From an uncultured Pelagibacteraceae bacterium (GTDB lineage Bacteria > Pseudomonadota > Alphaproteobacteria > Pelagibacterales > Pelagibacteraceae), in assembly GCA_902556065.1 (NCBI GenBank), contig CACDUV010000003.1:1-64000 (forward strand): a stretch of DNA of 64,000 bases. Direction: 5' to 3'. Positions within the stretch are counted from its first letter, which is position 1, and every line of letters begins with the position of its first letter. The position numbers and the translations under genes were made by a program. This document shows positions 31,466 through 41,633 of the stretch, one piece after another. Under the pieces are notes generated by a model. The model was given only the letters and a program-made list of their open reading frames with translations, made no database searches and was not told where the DNA came from.

Positions 31466-32538
31466 TACAGTTGTACTCCTGCTCCTTTTAAAAAAGCTGC
31501 ATCTTCATCTAAAGGCCATCTTGGTTTTGCTGGATAATCTAAATTATTAAATTCATTTAATTTATATTTTTCCAGACCTACCATTGCAATCATTGCAGCA
31601 TTATCCCCACAAAGTTCTATTGGTGGAAATATACTTTTGTAATTATTAGCTTCACATAAATTAATTAACATAGATCTAATTTTCTTGTTAGCAGCAACTC
31701 CACCAGCAACAACGAAAATTTTTTCATTTAATTCATTTATTTTTTCAAATTCAGTAAAAGCAATCTTTGTTTTTTTATATAAAATTTCCTCAATTGTTTT
31801 TTGAAAAGATGCTGCAAGATCATATTTATCTTGTTCTGATTTAATTGTTTTGCTTATCTTTAATACGGCAGTTTTTAGACCTGCAAAAGAAAGATTGCAT
31901 CCTCCTTTACTGAAAATTGGTTTTGGTAAATCATATTTTTCTGGATCACCTTTTTTAGCTAAAATTTCTATTTGAGGTCCTCCTGGAAATTCTATTCCTA
32001 AAAGCTTTGCCGTTTTGTCAAACGCCTCACCTAATGCATCATCAATAGTTGTTCCTAATCTTTTATATTTACCAAGGTTCTGAACACTTAAATATTGTGA
32101 GTGCCCACCTGAAATTAAAAGAAGTAAATATGGATAATTTAAATTTGTATTTAGTTTTGGACTTAAAGCATGTCCCTCTAAATGATTAACAGCAATAAAA
32201 GGTTTATTCATTGCTGTTGCAAAAGCTTTACCAAAACTTAATCCAACTGATAGACAAACAATTAATCCAGGGCCAGCGGTAGAAGCAACTGCGTCTATTT
32301 CTTCAATTTTTCTTCCACTCTCATCAATAGCTTTTTTGACAATCCAATCAATTTTTTCAATGTGTGAACGAGCTGCTAGTTCTGGAACTACACCACCAAA
32401 CTCCTTATGAACCTCCACTTGACTAGAAACAATATTAGACAAAACTACCGGGAGTCCCTCTTCATTTTCAGTTATTAAAGAAGCTGCAGTTTCATCACAG
32501 CTAGATTCTATTCCAAGAATTAAGGGTTTTTTGCTCAT
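31465..32538 (-). CDS. tsaD: tRNA threonylcarbamoyladenosine biosynthesis protein TsaD
   Basis: LGIESSCDETAASL, NHLEGHALSP, ISGGHSQYL, GGVAANKKIRS. Confidence 0.98.
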   Translation of the reverse strand: MSKKPLILGIESSCDETAASLITENEEGLPVVLSNIVSSQVEVHKEFGGVVPELAARSHIEKIDWIVKKAIDESGRKIEEIDAVASTAGPGLIVCLSVGLSFGKAFATAMNKPFIAVNHLEGHALSPKLNTNLNYPYLLLLISGGHSQYLSVQNLGKYKRLGTTIDDALGEAFDKTAKLLGIEFPGGPQIEILAKKGDPEKYDLPKPIFSKGGCNLSFAGLKTAVLKISKTIKSEQDKYDLAASFQKTIEEILYKKTKIAFTEFEKINELNEKIFVVAGGVAANKKIRSMLINLCEANNYKSIFPPIELCGDNAAMIAMVGLEKYKLNEFNNLDYPAKPRWPLDEDAAFLKGAGVQL

Positions 32539-32592
32539 TCAAATAGTTTTTAATAATTGTACAATCTTAATACAAGTAAGAAATAAATTTTT

Positions 32593-33510
32593 ATGAATAA
32601 AAAAATAATAATAGGATCTAGAGGCAGCAAGCTTGCCTTACTTTATGCTCAACAAGCTAAAGATAAAATTATTGAAAATACCAATCTAGACAATGATGAT
32701 ATTTTAATTAAATCAATCACAACCAAAGGTGATGAAGTTCAGGATGTGAGATTGTCGGATGTTGGTGGTAAAGGTTTGTTTTCAAACAATATTGAAAAAG
32801 AACTTCAGTTAAAAAATATTGATATTGCAGTTCATGCGCTGAAAGATATGCCTGCTAACGAGACAGAAGGATTAAGGACAGATTCTTTTCTTGAAAGAAA
32901 TGACCCTAGAGAGATTTTAATTACAAAGAACAAAAAAAAACTTAGAGATTTAGATGAAAAGTCAATTGTTGGAACTTCATCATACAGAAGAGAATTTCAA
33001 ATAAAAAAAATTAGACAAGATTTAAACTGCAAATTAATTAGAGGAAATGTAGATACTAGAATTAAAAAATTAAATGAAGGAATGTATGATGCAATTATAT
33101 TATCTTATGCAGGTATCAAATTTTTAAAATTTGAAAATGAAATCTCAGAAATTTTTTCAGCTGAAGAAATAATTCCTAGTGCAGGACAAGGTGTAATTGC
33201 TCTTCAGTGTAGAGAGAATGATGATGAGACAATTTCTATTTTAAACAAAATTAATCATGAGGAAACACATAAAAGAGCTCACCTTGAGAGAAATATTTTA
33301 AAAGTTTTAGATGGAGATTGTGAAACAGCAATTGGTGCTCATTCAGTTGTTGATGGAGATAAGATTACGGTGGAGGCTGAACTTTTTTCTTTAGATGGCA
33401 AACAAAGGTTTTATGAAAAAAAAGTTGGTAATTTGAATGAGTTTAAAGAAATTGGTAAAGAAGTTGGAATACTTTTAAAAACAAAATCAAATAATTCATA
33501 TAAAAGATAA
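32593..33510 (+). CDS. hemC: Hydroxymethylbilane synthase
   Basis: IIIGSRGSKLALLYAQQ, DIAVHALKDMPA, LDGDCETAIGAHS. Confidence 0.98.
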   Translation: MNKKIIIGSRGSKLALLYAQQAKDKIIENTNLDNDDILIKSITTKGDEVQDVRLSDVGGKGLFSNNIEKELQLKNIDIAVHALKDMPANETEGLRTDSFLERNDPREILITKNKKKLRDLDEKSIVGTSSYRREFQIKKIRQDLNCKLIRGNVDTRIKKLNEGMYDAIILSYAGIKFLKFENEISEIFSAEEIIPSAGQGVIALQCRENDDETISILNKINHEETHKRAHLERNILKVLDGDCETAIGAHSVVDGDKITVEAELFSLDGKQRFYEKKVGNLNEFKEIGKEVGILLKTKSNNSYKR

Positions 33511-33511
33511 T

Positions 33512-34210
33512 ATGCATATTTTGTTAACTAGACCACTGGAGGATTGTTCTGAAATGATATTAAAATTTCAATCATTAGGACATCAAGTTTCTCATCTTCC
33601 CTTAATAAGAATTGAAAAGGTTAATTATGAAGAAATTAACTTTTCTGAATATGGTGGAATTGTTTTTACTAGTGCAAATGCAGTAAAATTTTTGAACAGA
33701 GTAAAATTAGATAAAAATATTAAATGCTTTTGTGTTGGAAATGCTACAGAAAATAAAGCAAGAAGTGTTGGTTTTCAAAATACAATTGCGGCTGAAGGAA
33801 ATGTTACAAACTTAAAGGAGTTAATTATACAAAGTTATGAATCCAAAAATAAAGAATTACTTTACGTTAGTGGTGAAACAATATCGGTTGATTTAGATCA
33901 GCAGTTATTAAGCGAAGGTTTTAAGGTAAAAAGAATTATTAATTATAGAGTAGATCATAATCAAAAATTTGAAGAGAAATTTGTTAATGAATTAAAATTA
34001 AATATGCCTGATATGGTCTATGTTTACTCTCAAAATAGTGCGTCAAGTTTCTTAAATTTCATAAAGATTTACCAAACCGAAAATTTATGGATGAATACAA
34101 ATTTGATGTGTATAGGCGAAAAAACCTCGTCAATACTGAACGAAATCAAATGGAAAAAGATTTTTCTTTTTAACCCTGGAGAAGAAGAGTTTTTGTTATA
34201 TAAAATTTAG
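33512..34210 (+). CDS. hemD: Uroporphyrinogen-III synthase
   Basis: LLTRPLEDCSEM...IVFTSANAVKFL...CVGNATENKA; follows hemC. Confidence 0.9.
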   Translation: MHILLTRPLEDCSEMILKFQSLGHQVSHLPLIRIEKVNYEEINFSEYGGIVFTSANAVKFLNRVKLDKNIKCFCVGNATENKARSVGFQNTIAAEGNVTNLKELIIQSYESKNKELLYVSGETISVDLDQQLLSEGFKVKRIINYRVDHNQKFEEKFVNELKLNMPDMVYVYSQNSASSFLNFIKIYQTENLWMNTNLMCIGEKTSSILNEIKWKKIFLFNPGEEEFLLYKI

Positions 34211-34212
34211 AA

Positions 34213-35298
34213 ATGGAATTAATTAATAATTTTTCAGAGATATTTTTATCAGTATGGAATAAAGGAATTCTTGGTGTTGATATTTTTCAAATCTTAATTG
34301 GTATTGGAATATTTTTACTATTCTTAATTTTTAGAGGTCTAATAAGTAAATTAGTTATTAAAAAATTAGAAATTATCTCGAAAAGAACAACGAATAAATT
34401 AGATGATACTTTTGTTCAATCACTTGTAGGTCCAGCAAGATTTTTACCAATTGTATTAGGATTTTTTATTGCAAGCTACTACATGACTTTCTCACTAGAA
34501 GGAAGAGAAGTGGTAGATACAATTAATAGAACGTTGATCACTATTTTAATTTTTTGGATAATTCACCAAATCATAGAACCAATCTCATACATACTTAGTG
34601 GTTTAGACAAATTGTTAACAAGAGAACTTATTGGCTGGATAATTAAATCGCTAAAAATTCTAATTTTTATTTTAGGTTTAGCAGCAGTTTTAGAATTGTG
34701 GGGAATAAAAATAGGTCCAATCATTGCAGGTCTTGGATTGTTTGGTGTTGCTGTAGCATTAGGGGCACAAGATTTATTCAAAAATTTAATATCGGGAATT
34801 TTAGTTTTAGTTGAAAAGAGATTTAAAATTGGAGACTGGATAGCTGTCGAGGGTATTATTGAAGGTGTAGTAGAAAAGATTGGATTTAGATCAACAACAA
34901 TTAGAAAGTTTGATAAATCTCTTGCTATTATTCCAAATTTTCAATTTGCCGAAAACGCAGTTGTAAATGTAAGTGAAACTTCAAATTGGTTAATCAGTTG
35001 GATTATTACACTTCAATATGACACTACGGTAGATCAGTTAAAAAAAATTAGAGATGAAATCGAAAGTCATATTAATTCAAGCGAAGATTATAATACCTCA
35101 ATTGGTGTTGCGGTAAGAGTTGATAAATTTTCTGATAGTTCAATAGATATGTATGTAAGATGCTTTACAAAAACAGGAAGTTGGAATAATTGGTTAGATG
35201 TTAAAGAAAGATTAGCAATTGCGATCAAAGAAATTGTTGAAAAAAACGGTGCTTCATTTGCTTTCCCAAGTCAGTCGATTTATGTTGAGAAAAAATGA
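34213..35298 (+). CDS. MscS-family mechanosensitive channel
   Basis: GLGLFGVAVALGAQDLFKNLISGILVLVEKRFKIGDWI. Confidence 0.95.
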   Translation: MELINNFSEIFLSVWNKGILGVDIFQILIGIGIFLLFLIFRGLISKLVIKKLEIISKRTTNKLDDTFVQSLVGPARFLPIVLGFFIASYYMTFSLEGREVVDTINRTLITILIFWIIHQIIEPISYILSGLDKLLTRELIGWIIKSLKILIFILGLAAVLELWGIKIGPIIAGLGLFGVAVALGAQDLFKNLISGILVLVEKRFKIGDWIAVEGIIEGVVEKIGFRSTTIRKFDKSLAIIPNFQFAENAVVNVSETSNWLISWIITLQYDTTVDQLKKIRDEIESHINSSEDYNTSIGVAVRVDKFSDSSIDMYVRCFTKTGSWNNWLDVKERLAIAIKEIVEKNGASFAFPSQSIYVEKK

Positions 35299-35585
35299 TA
35301 GCTATTTTTTATTTAGTTTTACAAATTTTAAAATTGTACTCTTATGTTGTAATCGCCAATGTTATTGTAAGTTGGTTAATAGCTTTTAACGTTCTTAATA
35401 CTCAAAATAGGTTTGTGTATGCAATTTTAGAGTTAAGTTACAAATTAACTGAGCCTTTTCTGAATAAAATTAGACGTTTTTTACCAAATTTAGGTTCACT
35501 AGATATTTCTCCAATCATTCTTCTTTTATTGATTTGGTTTATTGAAATGTGTATGAAGCTGTACATTGCACCAATGATTTTTTAA
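35295..35585 (+). CDS. YggT-family membrane protein
   Basis: VIVSWLIAFNVLNTQNRFV...LTEPFLNKIRRFLPNLGSLDISPIILLLLI. Confidence 0.92.
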   Translation: MIAIFYLVLQILKLYSYVVIANVIVSWLIAFNVLNTQNRFVYAILELSYKLTEPFLNKIRRFLPNLGSLDISPIILLLLIWFIEMCMKLYIAPMIF

Positions 35586-35594
35586 GAGAGAAAT

Positions 35595-36440
35595 ATGATT
35601 TTAATTGATGGAAAAAAAGCAGCGGCAGAATTAAGAGTAGAGTTAAAGGAAGAAGTTGCAGAGTTAAAATCAAAACATAATAAAGTACCAGGTTTAACAG
35701 TAATACTGATTGGTGATTTAACACCTAGTCAGATTTATGTAAGAAATAAAGAGAAGTCAGCAAATGAGGTGGGATTAAAATCTGAAGTAATTAAATATCC
35801 AGATTCAGTTGAAGAGAAGACTGTTCTAGAAAAAATTCAAGAACTAAACAGTGATGAAACTGTTTCGGGTATTTTAGTTCAACTTCCTTTACCTAAGCAT
35901 ATTGACAAGCAGAAGGTCATAGAAGCTATTGATCCCTCAAAAGACGTAGATGGATTTCATCCAATGAATGTAGGTAATCTTTCATCTGGTTATGAAAGTT
36001 CGATACCTTGTACTCCGCTTGGATGTTATTTGTTGATAAAAAAAATTGAACCTAATTTAAGTGGTAAAAAAGCTGTAGTTGTGGGTAGATCAAATTTAAA
36101 TGGTAAACCAATGACACAACTTCTTTTGAAAGAAAATTGTACCGTAACTATAACACATTCAAAAACTAAAGATTTAAAAGCTGAATGTTTAGAGGCAGAT
36201 ATAATTGTTGCAGCTGTAGGTATACCCGAACTTGTTAGAGGAGATTGGGTTAAGAAAGATGCTATTGTTATTGATGTTGGTATAAATAAAACTGATAACG
36301 GTATAGTTGGTGATGTTCATTTTGATGAAGTTTCAAAAAATGCAAAAGCACTTACGCCAGTTCCGGGTGGAGTTGGACCAATGACCATCGCTTGTTTACT
36401 TAAAAATACGATCGACTGTTTCAAAAGATCGCAAATTTAA
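35595..36440 (+). CDS. folD: Bifunctional methylenetetrahydrofolate dehydrogenase/cyclohydrolase
   Basis: GILVQLPLPKHID, DVDGFHPMNVG, VVVGRSNLNGKPMTQLLL, TPVPGGVGPMTIA. Confidence 0.98.
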   Translation: MILIDGKKAAAELRVELKEEVAELKSKHNKVPGLTVILIGDLTPSQIYVRNKEKSANEVGLKSEVIKYPDSVEEKTVLEKIQELNSDETVSGILVQLPLPKHIDKQKVIEAIDPSKDVDGFHPMNVGNLSSGYESSIPCTPLGCYLLIKKIEPNLSGKKAVVVGRSNLNGKPMTQLLLKENCTVTITHSKTKDLKAECLEADIIVAAVGIPELVRGDWVKKDAIVIDVGINKTDNGIVGDVHFDEVSKNAKALTPVPGGVGPMTIACLLKNTIDCFKRSQI

Positions 36441-36478
36441 TAATTAAACCATAAGCTGTAATCTGTTAATTTATTAGG

Positions 36479-36682
36479 ATGAAAAAACCTAAACGACCAT
36501 ACAGATTTGGTATAATTTTTTTGCTTCTTACAGTTCCACCTATTGGGGCAACACAATTAGGTTGGTATTTGCATGACAAGCAAACTGGTTTTGATTATGG
36601 TATGATTGTAGGTACTGTATCAGTAATATACGCTGCATATTTAATGTATGAAAAAAACTGGCGTGAAGAAGATGAAGATTAA
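36479..36682 (+). CDS. Small hypothetical membrane protein
   Basis: 67 aa, two hydrophobic segments, between folD and SHOCT ORF. Confidence 0.6.
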   Translation: MKKPKRPYRFGIIFLLLTVPPIGATQLGWYLHDKQTGFDYGMIVGTVSVIYAAYLMYEKNWREEDED

Positions 36683-36685
36683 ATT

Positions 36686-36961
36686 ATGGAAAAAATAATT
36701 TTTTTTGGATTGGTTATTCCTATTATGGCTTATGTTTTATATTTAGGTGGAATGGCGATAATGAATGGTTTTAAATCTAAGGAAGCTAATAGAGCTGAAA
36801 AGGAGCAATCCGAAAGTGAGACTGATGAGATAAGCGAGTCTGCTTCTGAACAAACTAGCAATTTAAGTGATGAACTCAGTAAATTAAATGATTTAAAAGA
36901 AAAAGGAATTATTTCTCAAGAGGAATTTGAAAAGGCGAAAAATAAACTATTAAATAATTAA
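36686..36961 (+). CDS. Membrane-anchored SHOCT-domain protein
   Basis: N-terminal TM, C-terminal LNDLKEKGIISQEEFEKAKNKLL SHOCT motif. Confidence 0.8.
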   Translation: MEKIIFFGLVIPIMAYVLYLGGMAIMNGFKSKEANRAEKEQSESETDEISESASEQTSNLSDELSKLNDLKEKGIISQEEFEKAKNKLLNN

Positions 36962-36972
36962 ATAGTTTAATC

Positions 36973-37860
36973 ATGTTTAATAGTTTTAAAAAAAAATTTG
37001 TTAAAGTAAGCAAGGGTAAAATTTTTTGTAGATTTAAAGGTAACGGTCCTCCCTTATTATTACTTCATGGATATCCCCAAACACATGTGATGTGGCACAA
37101 GACTGCCCCTGAGCTTAGTAAATATTTTACTGTAATAGTTGCTGACCTTAGAGGATATGGAGATAGTTTAGTTTTACCTGGTGGTACTAATCATAAAAAT
37201 TATTCTAAAAGAGAAATGGCTAAAGATATGGTTCAATTGATGAGTAAATTAAATTTTAAAAAATTTTTTGTTGCTGGACATGATAGAGGCGGGAGAGTTG
37301 CACATAGAATGGCAAGAGATTATAGAAATAAAATTATGGCATTAAGTGTATTAGATATTTGTCCAACTCTAGATATGTACGAGCATACTGATATGAAATT
37401 TGCAAAAGGATATTTTCACTGGTTTTATTTAATACAGCCAGCACCTTTACCAGAGAAAATGATAATGGCAGATCCTAAAAGATGGTTAAAAAGTCGTTTT
37501 AATAGGTCATCAAAACGTGCGATTGGAAAAGTTGAAGATGAATATTTTAGAGCCTTTAAACAAAAAAAAAGAATTCATGCAACTTGTGAGGATTATAGGG
37601 CTGCGGCTACTATAGATTTAGAGCATGACAAAAAAGACAGAAAAAAAAAATTAAACATTCCTATACAAGTTTTGTGGGGTAAAAAGGGAGTTGTTGGAAC
37701 ACAATTTAAATCAGTTAAAATTTGGCAAAAATACACAAACAAAAAAGTTTATGGAGCAGAAATTAATTCAGATCATTTCATTCCAGAGGAGAGTCCTAAA
37801 CAAACGATTAATCACTTAAAAAAATTTTTTTTAAAAAATGTTAAAAATAATTCCAAATAA
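36973..37860 (+). CDS. Alpha/beta hydrolase (haloacetate dehalogenase-like)
   Basis: PPLLLLHGYPQTHVMWHKTAPEL, VADLRGYGDS, VAGHDRGGRVAHRMA with nucleophile Asp in GHDRGG. Confidence 0.9.
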   Translation: MFNSFKKKFVKVSKGKIFCRFKGNGPPLLLLHGYPQTHVMWHKTAPELSKYFTVIVADLRGYGDSLVLPGGTNHKNYSKREMAKDMVQLMSKLNFKKFFVAGHDRGGRVAHRMARDYRNKIMALSVLDICPTLDMYEHTDMKFAKGYFHWFYLIQPAPLPEKMIMADPKRWLKSRFNRSSKRAIGKVEDEYFRAFKQKKRIHATCEDYRAAATIDLEHDKKDRKKKLNIPIQVLWGKKGVVGTQFKSVKIWQKYTNKKVYGAEINSDHFIPEESPKQTINHLKKFFLKNVKNNSK

Positions 37861-38629
37861 AAAAAATATTGGAGCTGAAATAATTGTAAATTTAAAAGAT
37901 ATTACGAATAAAGATATTTTAAAAATTAAGAAAGCACTGAATAAATATGGAATGTTGTATTTTAAACAACAAGAATTAACTTCTAAATTTTATATTCAGT
38001 TTGCGAAATATTTTGGAAAATTAGCCAACTATCCAAGACTAAAAGGTTTAAATAAAAAATTTCCTCAAATTACTGTGGTGCAAAGAAAATCAACTGATAA
38101 AGGACCAAGTTTTGGTGAACAATTTCATACAGACTCGATTTATACAAAAAAACCACCAAGATTTACAATGTTGCTTTCTAAACTTGTGCCAAAAAAAGGA
38201 AAAGCTAATACAGAATTTTGTTCTCAATATCTTGCTTATAAAGAATTACCAAGTCCAATAAAAAGAAAATTTAAAAATATTAAAGGTAAATATTCCTCTG
38301 AGGGTCCAATCTCGGTTACAACAAAAGAAAGAGTAAAAGAAAAAGGAAAAAATATTAAAGAGCTTAAATCTTCACATAAAATAATTAGGAAAATCAGCAC
38401 AAATTATTCTATTTATTGCAGTCCAGGACATTTTGTTGGTTTTAGCTCAAAGATAAACAATCAAGAAAAGTTAAAAAAATTTTTATTTAACCATCAAATT
38501 AAGAAGAAGTTTCAATTTTCATTGCCTTGGGAAAAAAATCAATTGGCTATATGGGATAATAGATCTATGCTTCATCAAGCAACACCTTTCAAAGGAAATA
38601 GAATAATGCATAGAATAACGATTAAATAA
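37838..38629 (+). CDS. TauD/TfdA-family Fe(II)/2-oxoglutarate dioxygenase
   Basis: EQFHTDSIYTKKPPRFTML (HxD) and LAIWDNRSMLHQATPF distal His. Confidence 0.9.
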   Translation: MLKIIPNKKNIGAEIIVNLKDITNKDILKIKKALNKYGMLYFKQQELTSKFYIQFAKYFGKLANYPRLKGLNKKFPQITVVQRKSTDKGPSFGEQFHTDSIYTKKPPRFTMLLSKLVPKKGKANTEFCSQYLAYKELPSPIKRKFKNIKGKYSSEGPISVTTKERVKEKGKNIKELKSSHKIIRKISTNYSIYCSPGHFVGFSSKINNQEKLKKFLFNHQIKKKFQFSLPWEKNQLAIWDNRSMLHQATPFKGNRIMHRITIK

Positions 38630-38632
38630 TTT

Positions 38633-39559
38633 ATGTTCACAATTTTTTTAGGACTAACACCATTTATATTTATTACTTTTTTAGGGTTTGTATTTGGTAA
38701 GTTAAAAGTCTTAGACCTTAGTCATGCTAAAATTTTAAATCTTTTTTTGTTCTATATTGCAGTTCCAGCATTGATAATTAAACTAATAGCACAAAATGAA
38801 ATTGGACAAGTAGATTTCAAACAAATTTTTTCTTATTTAATTATGCAATCGATATGTGGAATTATCGCTTACTTAATTACTTCAAAATATTTTAAAAGAT
38901 CAATCCCAGAGTCTATAATTTGGGCTTTAACAGTTGCATTATCAAACCATGTGACTTTGCTTTTGCCAATAACAGAAATTTATTTTCAACAAAATGTAAT
39001 TACACAAGTTGCAAGTATTATATTAATGGATGGGATAATTTTATTATCTATAATTGCTTTTTTTCTTGAATTATCTACAAAAAAAAATGTAAATTTATTT
39101 AATTTTATTAAAAATTTATTTTTAAACCCATTTATTCTTTCAATAATTATAGGTCTATTATTTTTATTATTAAATTTTAATATTGATCAAACACCGATTG
39201 AATACACTTTGTCTAAACTTGCAGCATGTGTTTCACCAGTTGGATTGTTTGCAATTGGCATAATTCTTTCGTTTTATACTAAAAATGTAATTAATAAATT
39301 ATCTGTTTCTATTTCAGTTTTAAAATTAGTCATTTCCCCAATAATTTTATTGTTAATTGGATTAGTGATTTTTAATACAGGATTGCCAGCTGAAATACCA
39401 GGTGCTTTCTTTGTGAGTGTTGCGCCTTGTGGAGTTACTTCTATAGTTTTATGTGCTGCTTATAATGTCAGTCCCGAAAATATAATTAAAGCAATTTTTG
39501 TTTCTACTATTGCTTCTATAGGGACTATATTTTTTGCAATTAAGTATTTAACCCTATAA
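38633..39559 (+). CDS. AEC-family transporter (auxin efflux carrier type)
   Basis: Two hydrophobic halves; FLFYIAVPALIIKLIA; C-terminal FVSVAPCGVTSIVLCAAYNVSPE. Confidence 0.88.
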   Translation: MFTIFLGLTPFIFITFLGFVFGKLKVLDLSHAKILNLFLFYIAVPALIIKLIAQNEIGQVDFKQIFSYLIMQSICGIIAYLITSKYFKRSIPESIIWALTVALSNHVTLLLPITEIYFQQNVITQVASIILMDGIILLSIIAFFLELSTKKNVNLFNFIKNLFLNPFILSIIIGLLFLLLNFNIDQTPIEYTLSKLAACVSPVGLFAIGIILSFYTKNVINKLSVSISVLKLVISPIILLLIGLVIFNTGLPAEIPGAFFVSVAPCGVTSIVLCAAYNVSPENIIKAIFVSTIASIGTIFFAIKYLTL

Positions 39560-40537
39560 CAATTTGTCTAGAGGACTAACTTCTCCAATTTTAAAAATAA
39601 TTGCATCTTCTTTATTAAAACCATATTTTTCAGCACTATCTTTAAATCTAATTGGGGGTTCCATAATCGGCTCTAATGACAAAACAAATGTTCCCCAATG
39701 CATTCCTAATACTTTTTTACTTTTTAGGTCTTGTGCAACATTCAAGGCTTCTTCTGGTGTAGTATGATAAATAGTTTTATCAAACATTGGTTTAAAATTA
39801 TAAGCCCCAATATTAATCATTGTCAGATCTATAGGACCATATTTTTCACCTAGTTTTTTGTAGATTTCCCCATATCCAGTGTCACATGCGAATAAAATTT
39901 TTTTATTTTTATATTCTATAAGAAAATTACCCCACAAAGTTTTATTAGTGTCTGTTAAACTTCTCTTTGACCAATGAACTGCAGGAAGTAAAGATATTTT
40001 TAAATCCTCATTTATAATTATTTTATCATACCAATCCATTTCATTTACATCTTTATATCCTTTAAAATATTTACCAAGATTTAGTGGTGCTAATACTTTT
40101 GCACTTTTAAAAGGAAAATTTCTAATTGTTGACATGTCCTGATGATCGTAATGATTATGAGTGAGTAAAAATATATCCGTTTTAGGTATCTCATTTAATT
40201 TTATTGCAGGATTAGTAAATCTTTTTGGACCAAAGATTAGTGGTCCAGCATTCTTTGAAAATACAGGATCTGTTATAATTGTAGTTGCACCTAATTTTAT
40301 AAGATATGTCGCGTGACCTATCCAAGCAATATAATCATTATCTTTATATTTTTCTAAATCAGCTAATACTTTTTGTTTTTCAATAACATGTTCTTTTGGA
40401 TAAGTTAAATCAACTTTTTTTCTCAATTTACTGAAAATTCTATAAGAAAATTTTCCTGACCTAGATATTATTACCGGAGATCCTTTTGGATTCCTGAAAG
40501 TACCATCAGGCAAATGATGATAAGGTCTTTCTTTCAT
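39554..40537 (-). CDS. Metallo-beta-lactamase-fold hydrolase (NAPE-PLD/UlaG-like)
   Basis: AWIGHATYLIKLGATTIITDPVF, LLTHNHYDHQDMSTI, LGMHWGTF. Confidence 0.92.
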   Translation of the reverse strand: MKERPYHHLPDGTFRNPKGSPVIISRSGKFSYRIFSKLRKKVDLTYPKEHVIEKQKVLADLEKYKDNDYIAWIGHATYLIKLGATTIITDPVFSKNAGPLIFGPKRFTNPAIKLNEIPKTDIFLLTHNHYDHQDMSTIRNFPFKSAKVLAPLNLGKYFKGYKDVNEMDWYDKIIINEDLKISLLPAVHWSKRSLTDTNKTLWGNFLIEYKNKKILFACDTGYGEIYKKLGEKYGPIDLTMINIGAYNFKPMFDKTIYHTTPEEALNVAQDLKSKKVLGMHWGTFVLSLEPIMEPPIRFKDSAEKYGFNKEDAIIFKIGEVSPLDKLL

Positions 40538-40538
40538 A

Positions 40539-41633
40539 TTATTTTTTTTTCTCCATTAACCATAAGCTATTTCCCGCAAGAAAATATATTTTTCCATTAA
40601 CAGGATGAACTTGTATATCTCTTATTCTTCCAATTTTATCTTTGAAAATAATTGTTTCTTGAATGTTAGATGAATTTTGAAAGTTTAATTTTCTTAATGA
40701 TTTATCTTTTAAAGAAGTAATGAGCGCTTCGCCATTCCACTCATCAAATTCTTTTCCTTTATAAATGGTTATTGCACTTGCAGCTATAGAAGGTACCCAG
40801 TATTGGAGTGCCTTAGTAAAACCTGGTTTCCATTTAGGTCCAATCTTTGACCCTGAATAATTTGTTCCACCCCAACCTAAAATTTTCCAACCATAATTCT
40901 CTCCCTTTTTTACTTCACCAAACCAATCACCACCTTTTGCACCATGGTTGCTTGCATAAATTTTTCCATCAAAAGAGGAATAGGTTAGACCTTGAGGATT
41001 ACGAACACCTATTTGATAAATTTCTGGTAACCAATCTGATTTACCTCTAAATTTAGGGTTATCTTTTGGAATACTACCATCTAAATAAATTCTGATAATA
41101 CTTCCAGGATGGCTTGTCGGATCTTGAGCAATCATACCCCCACCTCTTTCACCAGCAGATGCAAAAAGATAATTGTCTTTAATAGCCAGTCTAGAACCAA
41201 AATGATAACCAGATTCTATTGGAGGTTCAGCTTGAAATATATTTTTAAAATCTAAATTTTTTTTATTTAATTCAGCTTTTGCAATTGATGTACTGGTTTT
41301 CCAATCCCCTCTATTTTCTGAATAAGAAATCCATAAGTAATTATCTTGGTAAATAATATCTAATAAACCTCCTTGTCCATGTACAAAATAATTTAAGTTA
41401 TGTTCAACTTCATAAACTTCTTCAGAAATAATATTTACTATTTTTATTTTTCCAGTTTTTTCAGTGATAATAAGTTCTTCATTATTTATAAAAGATGATC
41501 CCCATGGGTCATTTAAATCTGTAAATTTTTTAAAAGTAAAATTTTCAGAAAAACTTTTCGATGAAAATAGTAAAAAGAAAAATATCGATAAAAAATATTT
41601 GATCACTTTATGAAAGTTTAGATCTACCACCAT
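40539..41633 (-). CDS. PQQ-type sugar dehydrogenase (glucose/sorbosone dehydrogenase), secreted
   Basis: Signal peptide, GLLDIIYQDNYLWISYSE, GVRNPQGLTYSSFDGKIYASNHGAKGGDWFGEVKKGENYGW. Confidence 0.92.
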   Translation of the reverse strand: MVVDLNFHKVIKYFLSIFFFLLFSSKSFSENFTFKKFTDLNDPWGSSFINNEELIITEKTGKIKIVNIISEEVYEVEHNLNYFVHGQGGLLDIIYQDNYLWISYSENRGDWKTSTSIAKAELNKKNLDFKNIFQAEPPIESGYHFGSRLAIKDNYLFASAGERGGGMIAQDPTSHPGSIIRIYLDGSIPKDNPKFRGKSDWLPEIYQIGVRNPQGLTYSSFDGKIYASNHGAKGGDWFGEVKKGENYGWKILGWGGTNYSGSKIGPKWKPGFTKALQYWVPSIAASAITIYKGKEFDEWNGEALITSLKDKSLRKLNFQNSSNIQETIIFKDKIGRIRDIQVHPVNGKIYFLAGNSLWLMEKKK

